Below, in pieces: positions 44,192 through 54,277 of a DNA stretch of 64,000 nucleotides. The notes under the pieces were generated by a model. The model was not told where the DNA came from, made no database searches, and saw nothing but the letters and a program-made list of their open reading frames with translations. The translations under genes were made by a program, and so were the position numbers. The first letter of the stretch is position 1. Each line of letters begins with the position of its first letter. The stretch is from Arthrobacter sp. EM1 (lineage in GTDB: Bacteria; Actinomycetota; Actinomycetes; Actinomycetales; Micrococcaceae): contig NZ_CP124836.1 in NCBI RefSeq assembly GCF_029964055.1, positions 3,658,001-3,722,000 on the forward strand, given 5' to 3'.

Positions 44192-44758
44192 ATGACCGAG
44201 CAGCCAAAACACGGCAACGGCGACACACCGGAGGGCTACGGTCCGGCGGCCACAGGGCAGGGACCGGGAGGGGGGCAGCACGGCTGGCCCGCCCCGGGCT
44301 ACGGCCAGCCCGCCGCACCCTACGGCGCGCCCTATGCTGCGGCACCGCAACAGCCGGACGGGCAGCCTCCCTACGGTCCGCCCGCCCCGTACGGTCCGCC
44401 CGCCCCGTATGGGCAGGCCGGCCCGTATGGGCAGGCCGGCCCGTATGGGCAGGCCGGCGGCACGTTTAACGCCTACGGCCAGCCGGCATATTACGGGCTC
44501 CCCGCCGAACCCAAGGGCCTGAGCATTGCCAGCTTATGCTGCGGCATCGCCGCCCTTGTGGGGTTGGGATTTTTTATCCTGCCCCAGATTGCGGCCGTCA
44601 TCCTGGGGCATCTGGCGCTGAGGCGCGAGCCCGGCGGAAAAGGCATGGCCATCGCCGGGCTTGTCCTGGGCTATGTGGGCATCGCCCTGACCGTCCTGGT
44701 GATCGTGATCATCTCGATCGTGGCCGGTAGTGTCCGCTACACCGGCGTTGCGGTCTGA
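44192..44758 (+). CDS. DUF4190-domain membrane protein with PYG repeats
   Basis: A 188-residue protein. The first 100 residues are a Pro/Gly/Tyr/Ala-rich disordered arm with five six-residue repeats (PYGPPA twice, PYGQAG three times). Residues 110-185 are a DUF4190 module: [42 protein letters not shown] (key residues G-H-L-A-L, G-x-G-M-A-I-A-G) and two membrane helices. Such proteins are common in actinobacteria, function unknown. AGGGGAAAT precedes the ATG; the frame upstream to 44006 is not coding. Confidence 0.8.
   Translation: MTEQPKHGNGDTPEGYGPAATGQGPGGGQHGWPAPGYGQPAAPYGAPYAAAPQQPDGQPPYGPPAPYGPPAPYGQAGPYGQAGPYGQAGGTFNAYGQPAYYGLPAEPKGLSIASLCCGIAALVGLGFFILPQIAAVILGHLALRREPGGKGMAIAGLVLGYVGIALTVLVIVIISIVAGSVRYTGVAV
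44369..44458 (+). repeat. Five 18-bp tandem repeats inside the DUF4190 gene
   Basis: Units start at 44369, 44387, 44405, 44423 and 44441. The last three are identical (CCGTATGGGCAGGCCGGC); the first two share CGGTCCGCCCGCC. Perfect nucleotide identity of the last three points to recent expansion by slippage, in frame with the protein. Confidence 0.9.
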
Positions 44759-44777
44759 AGTCCGGGCCAGCGGCCAA

Positions 44778-45638
44778 CTAGGCCGTCAGCGCCGCCACCA
44801 GCGCGTCGGCGTTGGCTTCGAGCCACGCCGCGCGGCGGCCGATCAGCTCACCCACGCCGTCGTTCCACATCCGGGCCCAGCCGCCGCCGAGTGCCGCGGC
44901 GTTGTGCCGCATCCGTTCACGGCTCAGTGCCATGGCCTCGATGCCGACGGCCGGCAACCGCCCTCGTTCGCCGTCATCCCAGCCGTAGGCGTCGGCGAAG
45001 AGCCGGAGTCGACGGAACGGGTCTGTGCACTCCCAACCTGGCCAGAGGTCGGCCGGGTCGTGGAGCGGTGTCCAGTGCATCGCCGTATTAAAGGAATCCT
45101 TAAAGGCCGTTGAGGGCCCGGCAAGGTCGAAGTCCACCAGGCCCACCGCCACCCCGCCGCGGACCACAACATTTTGCGGCGTCACATCCAAGTGGCACAC
45201 CAAGGTGCGCCCGGCGCTGTCCGGACTGTCCGGCCGGACGGCTTTGGGCGGGAACGGGTGTTCCCTCGGGATGTAGCCGGACGAGGCCGTATGCAGTCGG
45301 CGCAGCATCCGGGCCACGGACACCAGCAGTTCCTCGGACTGCACCCATAACTCCGGAACGGACCCCGCGCACTGCCCGGGCACAAAGGTCAGGACGTCCC
45401 TGCCGGCCGCATCCCGGCCCAGGAACCGCGGCGAGGCGTCGAATTCCGCGTCTTCGAGCCAATCGAGGTATGCCGCGACGGCCAGTGACTGCGGCTGGTG
45501 CGGGCGGCGGATGGTTCCGCCCACCCGCACCACGCCGTCGGTGACATCGCCCGCCGGCATCAGTTCGACGTCGGACGCCTCGCCGGGGGCGGGGATGTAG
45601 ACGCGGGACTCAATTGACGGGCGATGCCTGGAGCTCAT
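44778..45638 (-). CDS. Aminoglycoside-phosphotransferase-like kinase
   Basis: A 286-residue APH-fold protein. The catalytic loop LVCHLDVTPQNVVV (H-x-D-x4-N, about residues 146-158) and the metal-binding DFD in VGLVDFDLAGP (about 165-175) are intact. The family phosphorylates small molecules such as aminoglycosides, choline or sugars; the substrate is not evident and I do not call it a resistance gene. It begins 4 bp after the stop of the POT transporter gene, so the two form an operon. Confidence 0.8.
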   Translation of the reverse strand: MSSRHRPSIESRVYIPAPGEASDVELMPAGDVTDGVVRVGGTIRRPHQPQSLAVAAYLDWLEDAEFDASPRFLGRDAAGRDVLTFVPGQCAGSVPELWVQSEELLVSVARMLRRLHTASSGYIPREHPFPPKAVRPDSPDSAGRTLVCHLDVTPQNVVVRGGVAVGLVDFDLAGPSTAFKDSFNTAMHWTPLHDPADLWPGWECTDPFRRLRLFADAYGWDDGERGRLPAVGIEAMALSRERMRHNAAALGGGWARMWNDGVGELIGRRAAWLEANADALVAALTA

Positions 45639-45642
45639 CGGC

Positions 45643-47112
45643 TCAGCGTACGCCGCCCATTAGCTTCTTGATCGCCGGCGAGGCAGCTGCCATGCCAACG
45701 GCCAGCAGCATGGCGGTCCCGCCGATGCCGATGAAGTACGGAAGTTCATCCTCCGGGTTGTACAAGCCGGCCAAAATGCCCGCCAGGGTGGTGCCCAGGG
45801 ACACCGAGAGGAAGAACAGCGCCACCATCTGCGTGTGGAAGGCCTTGGGCGCCAGTTTTGTGGTTACCGACAGGCCGATGGGCGAAAGGAACAGTTCCGC
45901 GAGGGTAAAGAGGAACAGGATTCCCACAAGTGCCAGGAGCGGAGTTTTGCCTTCCCCAGCCAACGGAATAAAGGCCAGGAAGGCCAGCCCCATCACAAAG
46001 AGGCCGATCGAGAACTTCAGTGCCGAGCCGGGCTGCCTGCGGCCCAGCCGAGTCCAGAGTGCGGCCATAATACCGGCGAAGATGATGATAAACACCGGGT
46101 TGATGGACTGCACCCAGGCGGCCGGCATTTCCCAGCCGAACAGGTTGCGGTCCAGCTTCTCCTCCGAGTACACGGCGATGAAGGTGAACTGCTGCTGGAA
46201 GAGGGCCCAGAACGCGGCCGAGGCGATGTACAGCGGGATGAATGCCGCCACGCGCCGGCGTTCGGTGCCGTCCACCTTTTTGCTGCTGAAGATCAGGATG
46301 AAGTACAGCACCGAGGCGCCGATTGCGGCGTAGGCCATGGACATGGCAAGGTTTTGCGCGTTCACAGCGCCGGTGGCGAGCAGCGCAGCTATGACGGCGG
46401 CAATGCCGGCGAAGACTATGCCGTACTTGGTGCGCTCCGCAGCGGGCAGCGGGTTGGCCACACGCTGGGATTCCTCGGGCAGCTTCTTGCGGCCCAGGGC
46501 GTAGACGCCGAGGCCCAATGCCATCCCGACGGCGGCGGCGCCGAAGCCCCAATGGAATCCCTGGCTTTCCTGCAGCCAGCCTGTGACCAGCGGGCCGATC
46601 AGGGCGCCGGCGTTGATGCCCATGTAGAAGATAGAGAAGCCGGCGTCGCGGCGTTCGTCCTTCTCCCGGTAGAGACTGCCAACCAGCGCGGTGGCATTGG
46701 CCTTCAGGCCGCCGGAACCGACACCCACCAGCACGAGGCCGGCGATGAGGCCGGGAATGCCGGGGACCAGGGCCAGGGCGATGTGCCCGGCCATAATCAT
46801 CACGGCGGAGCCGAACAGTACCCGCTCCGAACCGAAGAGCCGGTCCGCGAGCCAGGCGCCGAGGATGGTGGAGAGGTACACCCCGCCGCCGTAGGCGCCG
46901 ACGAGGCTGGCGGCGAGGCCCTGTTCAATCTCCAGGCCGCCCTGGGCAGCCGTGAAGTACATGTAGTAGAGGAGGATGCCTTGCATTCCGTAGAAGGAGA
47001 AGCGCTCCCACATTTCTACGGAGAAGAGGCTGGCCAGCATCTTTGGGTGGCCAAAAAAGGAGGTATCGCCCGGCGTTGTAGCGGGGGGATCAGTTAAATG
47101 AGTTGTGCTCAT
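45643..47112 (-). CDS. POT-family di/tripeptide:H+ symporter
   Basis: A 489-residue transporter of the PTR2/POT family. EMWERFSFYGMQG near residue 33 holds the ExxERFxYY proton-coupling motif, GVGSGGLKANATALVG (about 125-140) and FYMGINAGALIGP (about 160-172) are the two family signatures. It imports di- and tripeptides. The gene lies upstream of a phosphotransferase in a two-gene unit; its 5' flank (47113-47263) shows no clear operator. Confidence 0.9.
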   Translation of the reverse strand: MSTTHLTDPPATTPGDTSFFGHPKMLASLFSVEMWERFSFYGMQGILLYYMYFTAAQGGLEIEQGLAASLVGAYGGGVYLSTILGAWLADRLFGSERVLFGSAVMIMAGHIALALVPGIPGLIAGLVLVGVGSGGLKANATALVGSLYREKDERRDAGFSIFYMGINAGALIGPLVTGWLQESQGFHWGFGAAAVGMALGLGVYALGRKKLPEESQRVANPLPAAERTKYGIVFAGIAAVIAALLATGAVNAQNLAMSMAYAAIGASVLYFILIFSSKKVDGTERRRVAAFIPLYIASAAFWALFQQQFTFIAVYSEEKLDRNLFGWEMPAAWVQSINPVFIIIFAGIMAALWTRLGRRQPGSALKFSIGLFVMGLAFLAFIPLAGEGKTPLLALVGILFLFTLAELFLSPIGLSVTTKLAPKAFHTQMVALFFLSVSLGTTLAGILAGLYNPEDELPYFIGIGGTAMLLAVGMAAASPAIKKLMGGVR

Positions 47113-47263
47113 TTACTTAATGCTGACAGTGTGTCGCGGGATTGTCACATTCGCGGCGCCCCGGGGCAAGTCATTTCGGGGTGCGCTGTCACTGGATGAC
47201 GTTTCCGATGCGGCGTTTGGGACCCGGTAGCCTCACCCGGTGGGAACGGCGGGTGGGGGCAGG

Positions 47264-48376
47264 CTACCCGGCGTCGAACATGATGACTTGGCGGACCGCT
47301 TTTCCGTCGGCCAGCTGGTCCATGGCCTGGTTGATGTCCGCCAGTGCGATGCGGGACGAAATCAGCCCCTCGACCGGCAGTTTTCCTTCCCGCCAGAGCT
47401 GGGCGTACTTCGGAATATCCCGGGACGGCACTGCTGAGCCAAGGTAGCTGCCGACGATGGTCCGGGCCTCCGCCGTGATGGTCAGGGGCGAGATCTGGGC
47501 GCGCGCGTCCGGGTGCGGCAGGCCCGCGGTGATGGTGGTGCCGCCCACAGCGGTGGCGGCGAAGGCGGTCTCGAAGGCGCGCGGGTTACCGGCGCATTCG
47601 ATCACGTACCGGGCCTTGATGCCCTCCGCCAGGACCTGCTGCGGGGTGTAGGTCTCGTGGGCGCCCAGACGGCGGGCGTGTTCGAGCTTTTCCTCGAGCG
47701 TGTCCACGGCGACGATCCGCGAGACCCCCTGCGAAACCGCGGTGATCAGCGCGGCCATACCAACGCCTCCGAGCCCCACGATCATCACACTGTCCTGCGG
47801 CCGGGGCCGGGCCGCGTTCAGCACCGCACCGCCGCCGGTCAGCACGGCGCAGCCGAGGACGGCGGCGACGTCCGCCGGGATGTCATCATCGACCGGGACG
47901 GCCGAGGCGCGGTCCACAACGGCGTGGGTGGCGAAGCCGGAGACGCCCAGGTGGTGGTAGATCTTTTCGCCGCCGCGGCCCAACCGCATCGATCCGTGCA
48001 GGAGGGTACCTTCGCCGTTGCTCCTGGAACCAGCGGTGCAGGGGAGCCGCCCATCTTCCCCGCAATTCGGGCACCGTTCGCAGCGGGGCAGGAAGGACAT
48101 CACAACACGCTGGCCGGGCGCCAGGTCCTTGACCTCCGAGCCGACCTCGACGACGCGTCCCGCAGCCTCATGCCCCAGCAGCATCGGCACCGGGCGCACC
48201 CGGTTCCCGTCCACAACGCTCAGATCCGAGTGGCAGATGCCGGCGGCTTCGATCTTCACCAGGACCTCGGTGGGCCCCGGACCGTCCAGCTCCAGCTCGG
48301 AGATGGTGATGGGCTTGGAGTCAGCGAAAGGGCGGGGGCGCCCGATTTCCTCGAGTACAGCACCGGTGATCTTCAT
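47264..48376 (-). CDS. Zinc-binding alcohol dehydrogenase
   Basis: A 370-residue medium-chain dehydrogenase of the class III-like type. Catalytic zinc residues: CHSDLSVVDG (about residue 48) and GHEAAGRV (about 69); structural zinc cysteines in PRCERCPNCGEDGRLPC; NAD loop in VGLGGVGMAAL (about 200). No paired formaldehyde-handling gene nearby. AAAGGGAAC lies just upstream of the ATG. Substrate unknown (primary or aryl alcohols are possible). It precedes the POT unit? No, it follows it on the minus strand, 151 bp downstream of the POT start region. Confidence 0.85.
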   Translation of the reverse strand: MKITGAVLEEIGRPRPFADSKPITISELELDGPGPTEVLVKIEAAGICHSDLSVVDGNRVRPVPMLLGHEAAGRVVEVGSEVKDLAPGQRVVMSFLPRCERCPNCGEDGRLPCTAGSRSNGEGTLLHGSMRLGRGGEKIYHHLGVSGFATHAVVDRASAVPVDDDIPADVAAVLGCAVLTGGGAVLNAARPRPQDSVMIVGLGGVGMAALITAVSQGVSRIVAVDTLEEKLEHARRLGAHETYTPQQVLAEGIKARYVIECAGNPRAFETAFAATAVGGTTITAGLPHPDARAQISPLTITAEARTIVGSYLGSAVPSRDIPKYAQLWREGKLPVEGLISSRIALADINQAMDQLADGKAVRQVIMFDAG

Positions 48377-48486
48377 TGTTCCCTTTCAGTTGGGAGCCTT
48401 CAGAGAGTGGACATGTCCTGGCGTTGACCAGCTCCACCGTATCGGCCGCGTCCGCGGAAATCATCCCGGCTCATCCCGGCGGGAGG

Positions 48487-49929
48487 CTAGAAGCCCAGCT
48501 GTGTGGCAAGTTGCAGCAGCAGGGCCTCGGAGCCCATCGGCCCGATCAGCTGGATTCCCATCGGCAGCCCCGAGCCGGCCGCGCCGCCGGTCCAGTGCAC
48601 CGGAAGGGTGATCGCGGGCAGCCCGCATACGTTTACCATCGAGGACCACGGTGCATACTCGCACTGCTTGCGGTAGTCGCCGTCAGCGTCTCCGGCCCAT
48701 TCGGCCGCTGGCCAGTAGCCGTTGCCGTGGGCAGTTCCGGTGAACCAGCCAACCGGACGGGGGGTCTGGGCCAACGCCGGCGTCAGGATAAGGTCCCAGC
48801 CGGTGTATTGGGCGATCGTGTCCCGCTGGAACCGGCGCAGGAACGCGAGGGATTCGGCGAGTTTCGCGGGACTCCGCTGCTGGGCCCGGCGCCGGAAGGT
48901 CCGGGTGAGGGGCGTCAGGAGCGCCTCGCGCTGGGGCAGGATCCGGGCGCTGCCGACGGCGGCGGTCCAGGCCGTGGTGAACGCATCCGGGTAGCGGTTG
49001 TCGTAGCGGATGGAGGCATCGGAGGTCTCGTGGCCCGCTGCTTCGAGCAACCGGACGCCTTCAGCAAGTGCGTCGAGGGCCTCGGGGTCCGGGGTGAAGG
49101 GGAAAATCGTCTGCCACGGGCTGTCCAGGCTGACGCCAACGCGCAGTGTCCGTGGTTTTCGCGCTGAGTCTTCCAGGTAGCCCGGTGCGCCCTCCCGGCG
49201 GACCCGCTGCGGACCGGCGGGCTTGAGCGCGTCCAGCAGCAGGGCAGCGTCGGCGGCCGAGCGGGCCAGCGGACCGGAGACGACGAGCCCCGCGGCATCC
49301 CCCGTGCTTTCCCCCGCGGGAACCAGCCCCCGCCCCGGTTTGAGTCCCACGAGTCCGCAGGCGGCAGCCGGAATGCGGACCGAGCCGCCGCCGTCGGATC
49401 CCGGCGCGAACGGCACCAGGCCGGCGGCCACCGCAGCTGCACTTCCACCGGAGGATCCGCCCGAGCTGCGGCTGAACGCATGCGGGTTGCGGGAGGGCGG
49501 CGCGATCCGGTTCTCGCTGTAGGCCGTCAGCCCGAACTCCGGCACCTGCGTTTTCCCCAGCGAGACCACGCCCGTGCCTTTGAGCTTGGCAGCCAGGGCG
49601 CCGTCGAGCAGGGCGGGTTTATGCTCCAGCGCTGCGCTGCCGTGGGTGGTGATAACTCCGGCGACGTCTGTCAGGTCCTTAAACGCCACCGGCACCCCGT
49701 GCAGCAGCGGCAGCCCGGCACCGTCCCGGGCGGATCGGGCGTAGCGGTCATCGGCCGCCGCCGCGTCGACCATCCCCTGCTCGGCCGTGACGGTGATAAA
49801 CGCGCCAAGGTGCGGGTTTATCGCCGAAATGCGGTCCAGGAAGTGGCCGGCGGCCTGCCGCGCCGACAGTTCGCCCCCGCGAAGGGCATCGCGCAGCTCG
49901 ACGGCGGTCAATTCATGGATTTCAGCCAA
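48487..49929 (-). CDS. Amidase-signature-family amidase
   Basis: A 480-residue amidase. The Ser-cisSer-Lys triad is visible: Lys in VAFKDL (about residue 80), and the serines in the Gly/Ser-rich stretch SSGGSSGGSAAA and GSDGGGSVRIPAA (about 155-185). Such enzymes hydrolyse amides, in some cases aryl amides or indole acetamide. The frame is open far upstream (to 50181) but enters a region without coding character; TTG 49929, with TGGAG 10 bases upstream, is my best start, with the exact start uncertain. Confidence 0.85.
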   Translation of the reverse strand: MAEIHELTAVELRDALRGGELSARQAAGHFLDRISAINPHLGAFITVTAEQGMVDAAAADDRYARSARDGAGLPLLHGVPVAFKDLTDVAGVITTHGSAALEHKPALLDGALAAKLKGTGVVSLGKTQVPEFGLTAYSENRIAPPSRNPHAFSRSSGGSSGGSAAAVAAGLVPFAPGSDGGGSVRIPAAACGLVGLKPGRGLVPAGESTGDAAGLVVSGPLARSAADAALLLDALKPAGPQRVRREGAPGYLEDSARKPRTLRVGVSLDSPWQTIFPFTPDPEALDALAEGVRLLEAAGHETSDASIRYDNRYPDAFTTAWTAAVGSARILPQREALLTPLTRTFRRRAQQRSPAKLAESLAFLRRFQRDTIAQYTGWDLILTPALAQTPRPVGWFTGTAHGNGYWPAAEWAGDADGDYRKQCEYAPWSSMVNVCGLPAITLPVHWTGGAAGSGLPMGIQLIGPMGSEALLLQLATQLGF

Positions 49930-50202
49930 GGGAACGCGGCTCCAGCGCTCGCCCGGCCGCCCTGGCCCTCGGCTTCGGTGCACCTGCCCACTCCCCGGGC
50001 CCACGGGCGGACACGTTGGGCGTATGCCCAGGCCCCGCATCCGGGGGAGGACATGCGCGCGGGTGGGAACTGGACATGTCCCCTGTGCCAGTGGGTCTCC
50101 GGTGCGCCATCCCAGAAGCGTAACCTGCCGCCGGGTAGGGGTGCGGCGCTGGCCGGTGGCGATACGCTGAAGGTTGACCATTCATTCTGCGGAAGGACGA
50201 CC

Positions 50203-50529
50203 ATGAGCGACTTTGACACAGTGACCGTGTCCGACATCCCGGAAGGGGCCCGGATCCTCGACGTCCGCGAAGACTACGAGTGGGTGGCGGGCCACGCGGC
50301 CGGCGCCCTCCACATCCCGTTGGACCAGCTCCCGGCGCGGCTTGAGGACCTCGACCCGGACGAGGACGTTTTTGTTATCTGCCGCACCGGTGGCCGTTCC
50401 TTGCGCGCCGCCCAGTGGCTATCCGGACAGGGGTATTCCGCCCTGAATGTGGCCGGCGGCATGGACCAGTGGCTGGAAACCGGAATGCCGCTGGTGTCCG
50501 ACAACGGACTCAAGCCCGTCATCCTGTAG
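50203..50529 (+). CDS. Rhodanese-like sulfurtransferase
   Basis: A 108-residue single-domain rhodanese: the family's DVREDYEWVAGHAAGALHIPL (key residues D-V-R, G-H-x3-A-x-H-I-P) and the active-site loop CRTGGRS with the catalytic Cys near residue 65. It can move sulfur from a persulfide to a thiol or cyanide. ATG 50203 has GGAAGGA 5-6 bases upstream. It is 18 bp before the prephenate dehydratase gene and probably transcribed with it, with no clear functional link. Confidence 0.9.
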   Translation: MSDFDTVTVSDIPEGARILDVREDYEWVAGHAAGALHIPLDQLPARLEDLDPDEDVFVICRTGGRSLRAAQWLSGQGYSALNVAGGMDQWLETGMPLVSDNGLKPVIL

Positions 50530-50547
50530 CTGAAGAAAGAAGCGCCG

Positions 50548-51528
50548 ATGCCCGCATCACCTGTGACGTATACCTTCCTCGGACCCGCGGGCACCTTCAC
50601 CGAGGCTGCCCTGATGCAGGTTCCCGATGCTGCGGAAGCAATCCGTATTCCGTCCTCGAACGTCAACTCGGCGCTGGATAAGGTCCGCGACGGCTCTGCC
50701 GACGCCGCCATGGTGCCGATCGAGAACTCCGTGGAAGGCGGCGTCACGGCAACCCTGGACGCAATCGCCACCGGACAGGAACTCCGGATCCTGCGCGAAG
50801 CCCTGGTATCGATCAGCTTTGTGCTGGTGGCCCGGCCCGGCACCCGGATTGAAGATATCCGCCGGATCTCCACCCACGGCCACGCCTGGGCGCAGTGCCG
50901 GCTGTGGGCAGAAAAATATATTCCTAATGCTGAATATATCCCGGGTTCCTCCACCGCTGCAGCGGCGATGGGCTTGCTCGAAGGCGATATCCACTACGAC
51001 GCCGCCATCTGCGCCCCGATTGTGGCCGCGAAGCAGCCAGGACTCCACGTCCTGGCGGAGAATATCGGGGACAACCCGGGTGCGGTGACACGCTTTGTGC
51101 TGGTCGGCCGGCCCGGCCGGCTGACCGAACCCACCGGCGCGGACAAGACCACGGTCGTGGTTCCGCTGCCCGAAGACCGCCCCGGTGCATTGATGGAAAT
51201 CCTTGACCAGTTCGCGACCCGCGGCGTGAACCTGAGCCGGATCGAATCACGGCCTACCGGCCAATACCTTGGCCACTACTTCTTCAGCATTGACGCCGAC
51301 GGACACGTGGCGGATGCCCGGGTTGCAGATGCCCTCGCCGGCCTGCACCGGATCAGCCCGGCAACCCGTTTCCTCGGGTCTTACGGACGCGCGGACGGCC
51401 AGCGCACCACAGTGGAGCCACACACCTCGGACCAGGCCTTCCGTGCCGCCCATGCCTGGGTAAAAGACATACTCTCGGGAGCATCAGTGGTGCCGGTATA
51501 TACGTCGGGCGCTTCGCCCACAGCGTAG
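50548..51528 (+). CDS. pheA: Prephenate dehydratase
   Basis: A 326-residue enzyme of phenylalanine synthesis that turns prephenate into phenylpyruvate. The catalytic domain (residues 5-185) has FLGPAGTFTEAAL and the TRF motif in GAVTRFVLVGR (about 184-186); residues 200-285 are an ACT domain with SRIESRPTG (the ESRP phenylalanine-binding site), so feedback inhibition by phenylalanine is expected. GAAAGAAG precedes the ATG. It follows the rhodanese gene on the same strand. Confidence 0.95.
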   Translation: MPASPVTYTFLGPAGTFTEAALMQVPDAAEAIRIPSSNVNSALDKVRDGSADAAMVPIENSVEGGVTATLDAIATGQELRILREALVSISFVLVARPGTRIEDIRRISTHGHAWAQCRLWAEKYIPNAEYIPGSSTAAAAMGLLEGDIHYDAAICAPIVAAKQPGLHVLAENIGDNPGAVTRFVLVGRPGRLTEPTGADKTTVVVPLPEDRPGALMEILDQFATRGVNLSRIESRPTGQYLGHYFFSIDADGHVADARVADALAGLHRISPATRFLGSYGRADGQRTTVEPHTSDQAFRAAHAWVKDILSGASVVPVYTSGASPTA

Positions 51529-51620
51529 ACAAATGCCGCATGCCGCACTTCCGCCCCTCTGCAACTGTGCGTATGCTTGCCTGATCCATATTGGGGAAGT
51601 CCGCTACGAGGGAGCAGGTT

Positions 51621-51842
51621 ATGGCAGATACCAGCCTTGAAAATGACGGCCAGGGAATGATCGTGAACCCGAAGCCGACCGCTGACAATCAGGACTGGGA
51701 CGGCGACGACGCCGACCGTGCAGACCGGCTGCGCTTCGAAGAGGAGCAGGCAATGATCCGGGAGCAGTCCGAGGCGCGCGCGGCCAAGGCTGCCGCGGAG
51801 GCGAAAAAGTCCGCAGCGGCGGCGACGGAAACCAGCGCCTAG
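51621..51842 (+). CDS. Small charged hypothetical protein
   Basis: A 73-residue protein: acidic middle segment (DWDGDDADRADR) followed by an Ala/Lys/Glu-rich helix with coiled-coil character. GGGAGCAGG precedes ATG 51621 at 4-8 bases; the upstream ATG at 51591 lacks such a site. No family recognised. Its stop codon TAG overlaps the stop of the convergent lipid-kinase gene: both stops lie within the same CTAG at 51839-51842. Confidence 0.6.
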   Translation: MADTSLENDGQGMIVNPKPTADNQDWDGDDADRADRLRFEEEQAMIREQSEARAAKAAAEAKKSAAAATETSA

Positions 51843-52903
51843 CCTTGCTCGGTGCCGTTCTTGACGCGGACGAGCAGCGAGCCCGGGGCAACCTGTACGG
51901 TGACCTTCGTGGCCTCTCCGGACGGATCGCCGTCGACCTGTGTGGGCATTGGTTCCGGACAGCGGATGATGATCTTTCCGGAGCGGTAAAACGCCATCAC
52001 CGGCAGGTTTCTCTTGTGTTTGAGCACAATCTTCCAGTACATCGCCAGCCAGCCGATCGCACTGCGCGGGCTCATCACCACCACGTCGAGCATCCCGTCA
52101 TCAATCATCGCCTGCGGGATGAAATCAATCCCGCCGGGGATCAACCCGCAGTTCGCGAACAGTACGCTGCGGATCTTCCGGCTCTGCTCCGGCTGGTCGT
52201 CCAGTGAGATGGTCACCTTCTTGCGGCGGCCCGGGAGATGCCGGACCCCCGCTTCGGTGTAAGCCAGCCAGCCCACAGCCTTCTTGAGCCCGTCATTGGT
52301 GTCGCCGATGACCTCTGCGTCCATTCCGATGCCGGCGATGACCAGGAAGGTGTGTTCCGCCGATTCGTTGGTGCGGGCGTTCTCCACCGTCATCCGCGCC
52401 GTATCAATAAAGCGTTGCTGACCGAACAGGGCAGTCTGGACGCTCGCGCGCAGGTCGCCCACGTCCAGGTGGATGTTGCGGGCCAGCAGGTTGCCGGTGC
52501 CGAGCGGGATCAGGCCCATGGCGGTTTCCGTGCCGGCCAGAATGTCCGCCACCACCCGGACCGTGCCGTCGCCGCCGCCCACCAGTACGACGTCGGCGCC
52601 GGACTGGACAGCGGCCCGCGCCTGCGAGAAGCCCGGGTCCGCGGCAGTAGTTTCGTAAAACTGCGGCGGCGCCCAGCCCGCTGCTGCGCACGCATTCGCT
52701 ATCAGTGTCCGGGCTTCGCCTGATCGGGCCTTGATCGGGTTCATCACCACTGCGACCTTCTGCTGGCCCAGGCCTGGGCTGTGCGTTTCCTCCGACACGG
52801 TGCTGCGGCTGTGCCTGGCTTTGAGCTTGCGCACTCCCCACCAGCTGGAGGCGGCAAACGCCAGAACTCCAGCGATGACGAGATAGAGCAGCCAGTCACG
52901 CAT
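51839..52903 (-). CDS. Diacylglycerol/lipid kinase family protein
   Basis: A 354-residue DAGK-catalytic-domain protein. One N-terminal membrane helix (residues 4-24) and a basic stretch are followed by the kinase domain with [13 protein letters not shown] (about 50-62), [12 protein letters not shown] (about 106-117) and [11 protein letters not shown] (about 134-144), the nucleotide-binding signatures. It phosphorylates diacylglycerol or a related lipid at the membrane. TGGAG lies 4 bases before the ATG. It is divergent from serS. Confidence 0.9.
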   Translation of the reverse strand: MRDWLLYLVIAGVLAFAASSWWGVRKLKARHSRSTVSEETHSPGLGQQKVAVVMNPIKARSGEARTLIANACAAAGWAPPQFYETTAADPGFSQARAAVQSGADVVLVGGGDGTVRVVADILAGTETAMGLIPLGTGNLLARNIHLDVGDLRASVQTALFGQQRFIDTARMTVENARTNESAEHTFLVIAGIGMDAEVIGDTNDGLKKAVGWLAYTEAGVRHLPGRRKKVTISLDDQPEQSRKIRSVLFANCGLIPGGIDFIPQAMIDDGMLDVVVMSPRSAIGWLAMYWKIVLKHKRNLPVMAFYRSGKIIIRCPEPMPTQVDGDPSGEATKVTVQVAPGSLLVRVKNGTEQG

Positions 52904-52981
52904 TGTGCTCCAACACTATCCCGCCGGTGGGCGGTGATTTGGTTGCCCGGTGCAGGCGCCCGGATTGGATACTCTTATCAG

Positions 52982-54262
52982 GTGATCGACGTAAAAGACC
53001 TCAGCGAAAATCCGGACACGTTCCGGGCCAGCCAGCGCGCCCGCGGTGCCGATGAATCCGTGGTGGACGCGATCATCGCAGCGGACTCGACCCGGCGTGC
53101 GGCCCTGATCCGCTTCGAGAACCTCAGGGCCGAGCAGAATGTCTTCGGAAAGAGGGTGGCGCAGGCCAAGGGCGAGGAGAAGCAGGCCCTGCTGGCCGAG
53201 GTCAAGGTCCTCGCCGGTGAGGTCAAAGCAGCATCGGTTGAGGCCGACGTCGCACAGTCCGCTCACGAGGAACTGCTGCGCGGCATTCCCAACCTCATCG
53301 AGGACGGTGTCCCAGCGGGCGGGGAAGACGACTACATCGTCCTCAAGGCCGTCGGCACCCCCCGCGAATTTAACGACTTCGAGCCGAAGGACCACCTGGA
53401 AATCGGTGAGCTGATCGGCGCCATCGACATGGAGCGCGGTGCCAAAGTATCCGGTTCGCGCTTCTACTTCCTGCGCGGGGCCGGGGCGCGGCTGGAAATG
53501 GCGCTGCTGCAGATGGCCATGGAGCAGGCCATCGACGCAGGCTTTGTGCCGATGATCACCCCGACGCTGGTGCGCCCGGAGACCATGCAGGGCACCGGAT
53601 TCGACGTTAAGCACGACGCCGAGATTTACCGGCTCGCGGAGGACGATCTGTACCTCGTGGGCACCTCCGAAGTGGCCCTTGCCGGCTACCACGCCGATGA
53701 AATCCTGGACCTCTCCAAGGGTCCGATCCGCTTCGCCGGGCAGAGTTCGTGCTACCGGCGTGAGGCTGGCTCGCACGGCAAAGACACCCGCGGCATCATC
53801 CGGGTCCACCAGTTCAACAAGGTGGAGATGTTCGTCTACACCACGGTCGAGGAAGCTGCGGCCGAGCACGCCCGGCTCCTAGCTTGGGAAGAGGAGATGC
53901 TGGCCAAGTGCGAGCTGCCCTACCGGGTGATTGACACCGCAGCCGGTGACCTCGGCAACTCCGCGGCGCGCAAGTTCGACTGCGAGGCCTGGGTTCCGAC
54001 GCAGGGGGCGTATCGCGAGCTGACCTCGACTTCCAATTGCACCACGTACCAGGCGCGCCGGCTCAACATCCGCGAACGTGTGCTGAACGGGGACGGCGCC
54101 CCCAAGGGCACCCGTGCGGTCGCCACGCTCAACGGCACCCTGGCCACCACCCGCTGGATCGTGGCCATCCTGGAGCACCACCAGAACCCGGACGGCTCCG
54201 TTAACATCCCGCAGGCACTGCAGAAGTATCTCGGCGGCATGACGGTCTTCCCGGTCATCTGA
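52982..54262 (+). CDS. serS: Serine-tRNA ligase
   Basis: A 426-residue class II aminoacyl-tRNA synthetase. The N-terminal 100 residues are the long tRNA-binding coiled coil; motif 2 ([24 protein letters not shown]) and motif 3 ([17 protein letters not shown]) with the serine/ATP-binding residues are present. It charges tRNA-Ser and is an essential gene. The start is GTG 52982, since the protein then begins with the family's [19 protein letters not shown] (52970-52975) ends 6 bases before it and no ribosome site is seen: a leaderless message is likely. Confidence 0.97.
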   Translation: MIDVKDLSENPDTFRASQRARGADESVVDAIIAADSTRRAALIRFENLRAEQNVFGKRVAQAKGEEKQALLAEVKVLAGEVKAASVEADVAQSAHEELLRGIPNLIEDGVPAGGEDDYIVLKAVGTPREFNDFEPKDHLEIGELIGAIDMERGAKVSGSRFYFLRGAGARLEMALLQMAMEQAIDAGFVPMITPTLVRPETMQGTGFDVKHDAEIYRLAEDDLYLVGTSEVALAGYHADEILDLSKGPIRFAGQSSCYRREAGSHGKDTRGIIRVHQFNKVEMFVYTTVEEAAAEHARLLAWEEEMLAKCELPYRVIDTAAGDLGNSAARKFDCEAWVPTQGAYRELTSTSNCTTYQARRLNIRERVLNGDGAPKGTRAVATLNGTLATTRWIVAILEHHQNPDGSVNIPQALQKYLGGMTVFPVI

Positions 54263-54277
54263 GCCGACTGCGCCCGG

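Noticed and set aside
44369..44458. CRISPR-like spacing of short repeats
   Set aside because: The 18-bp units are head to tail without spacers and lie in frame inside a protein gene.
44778..45638. Calling the phosphotransferase an antibiotic-resistance gene
   Set aside because: Only the general APH-fold catalytic motifs are visible; many relatives act on metabolites and the gene is cotranscribed with a peptide transporter.
45835..47097. 420-residue plus-strand frame opposite the POT transporter
   Set aside because: Gln/Gly/His-rich translation without domains; the minus strand has all POT motifs.
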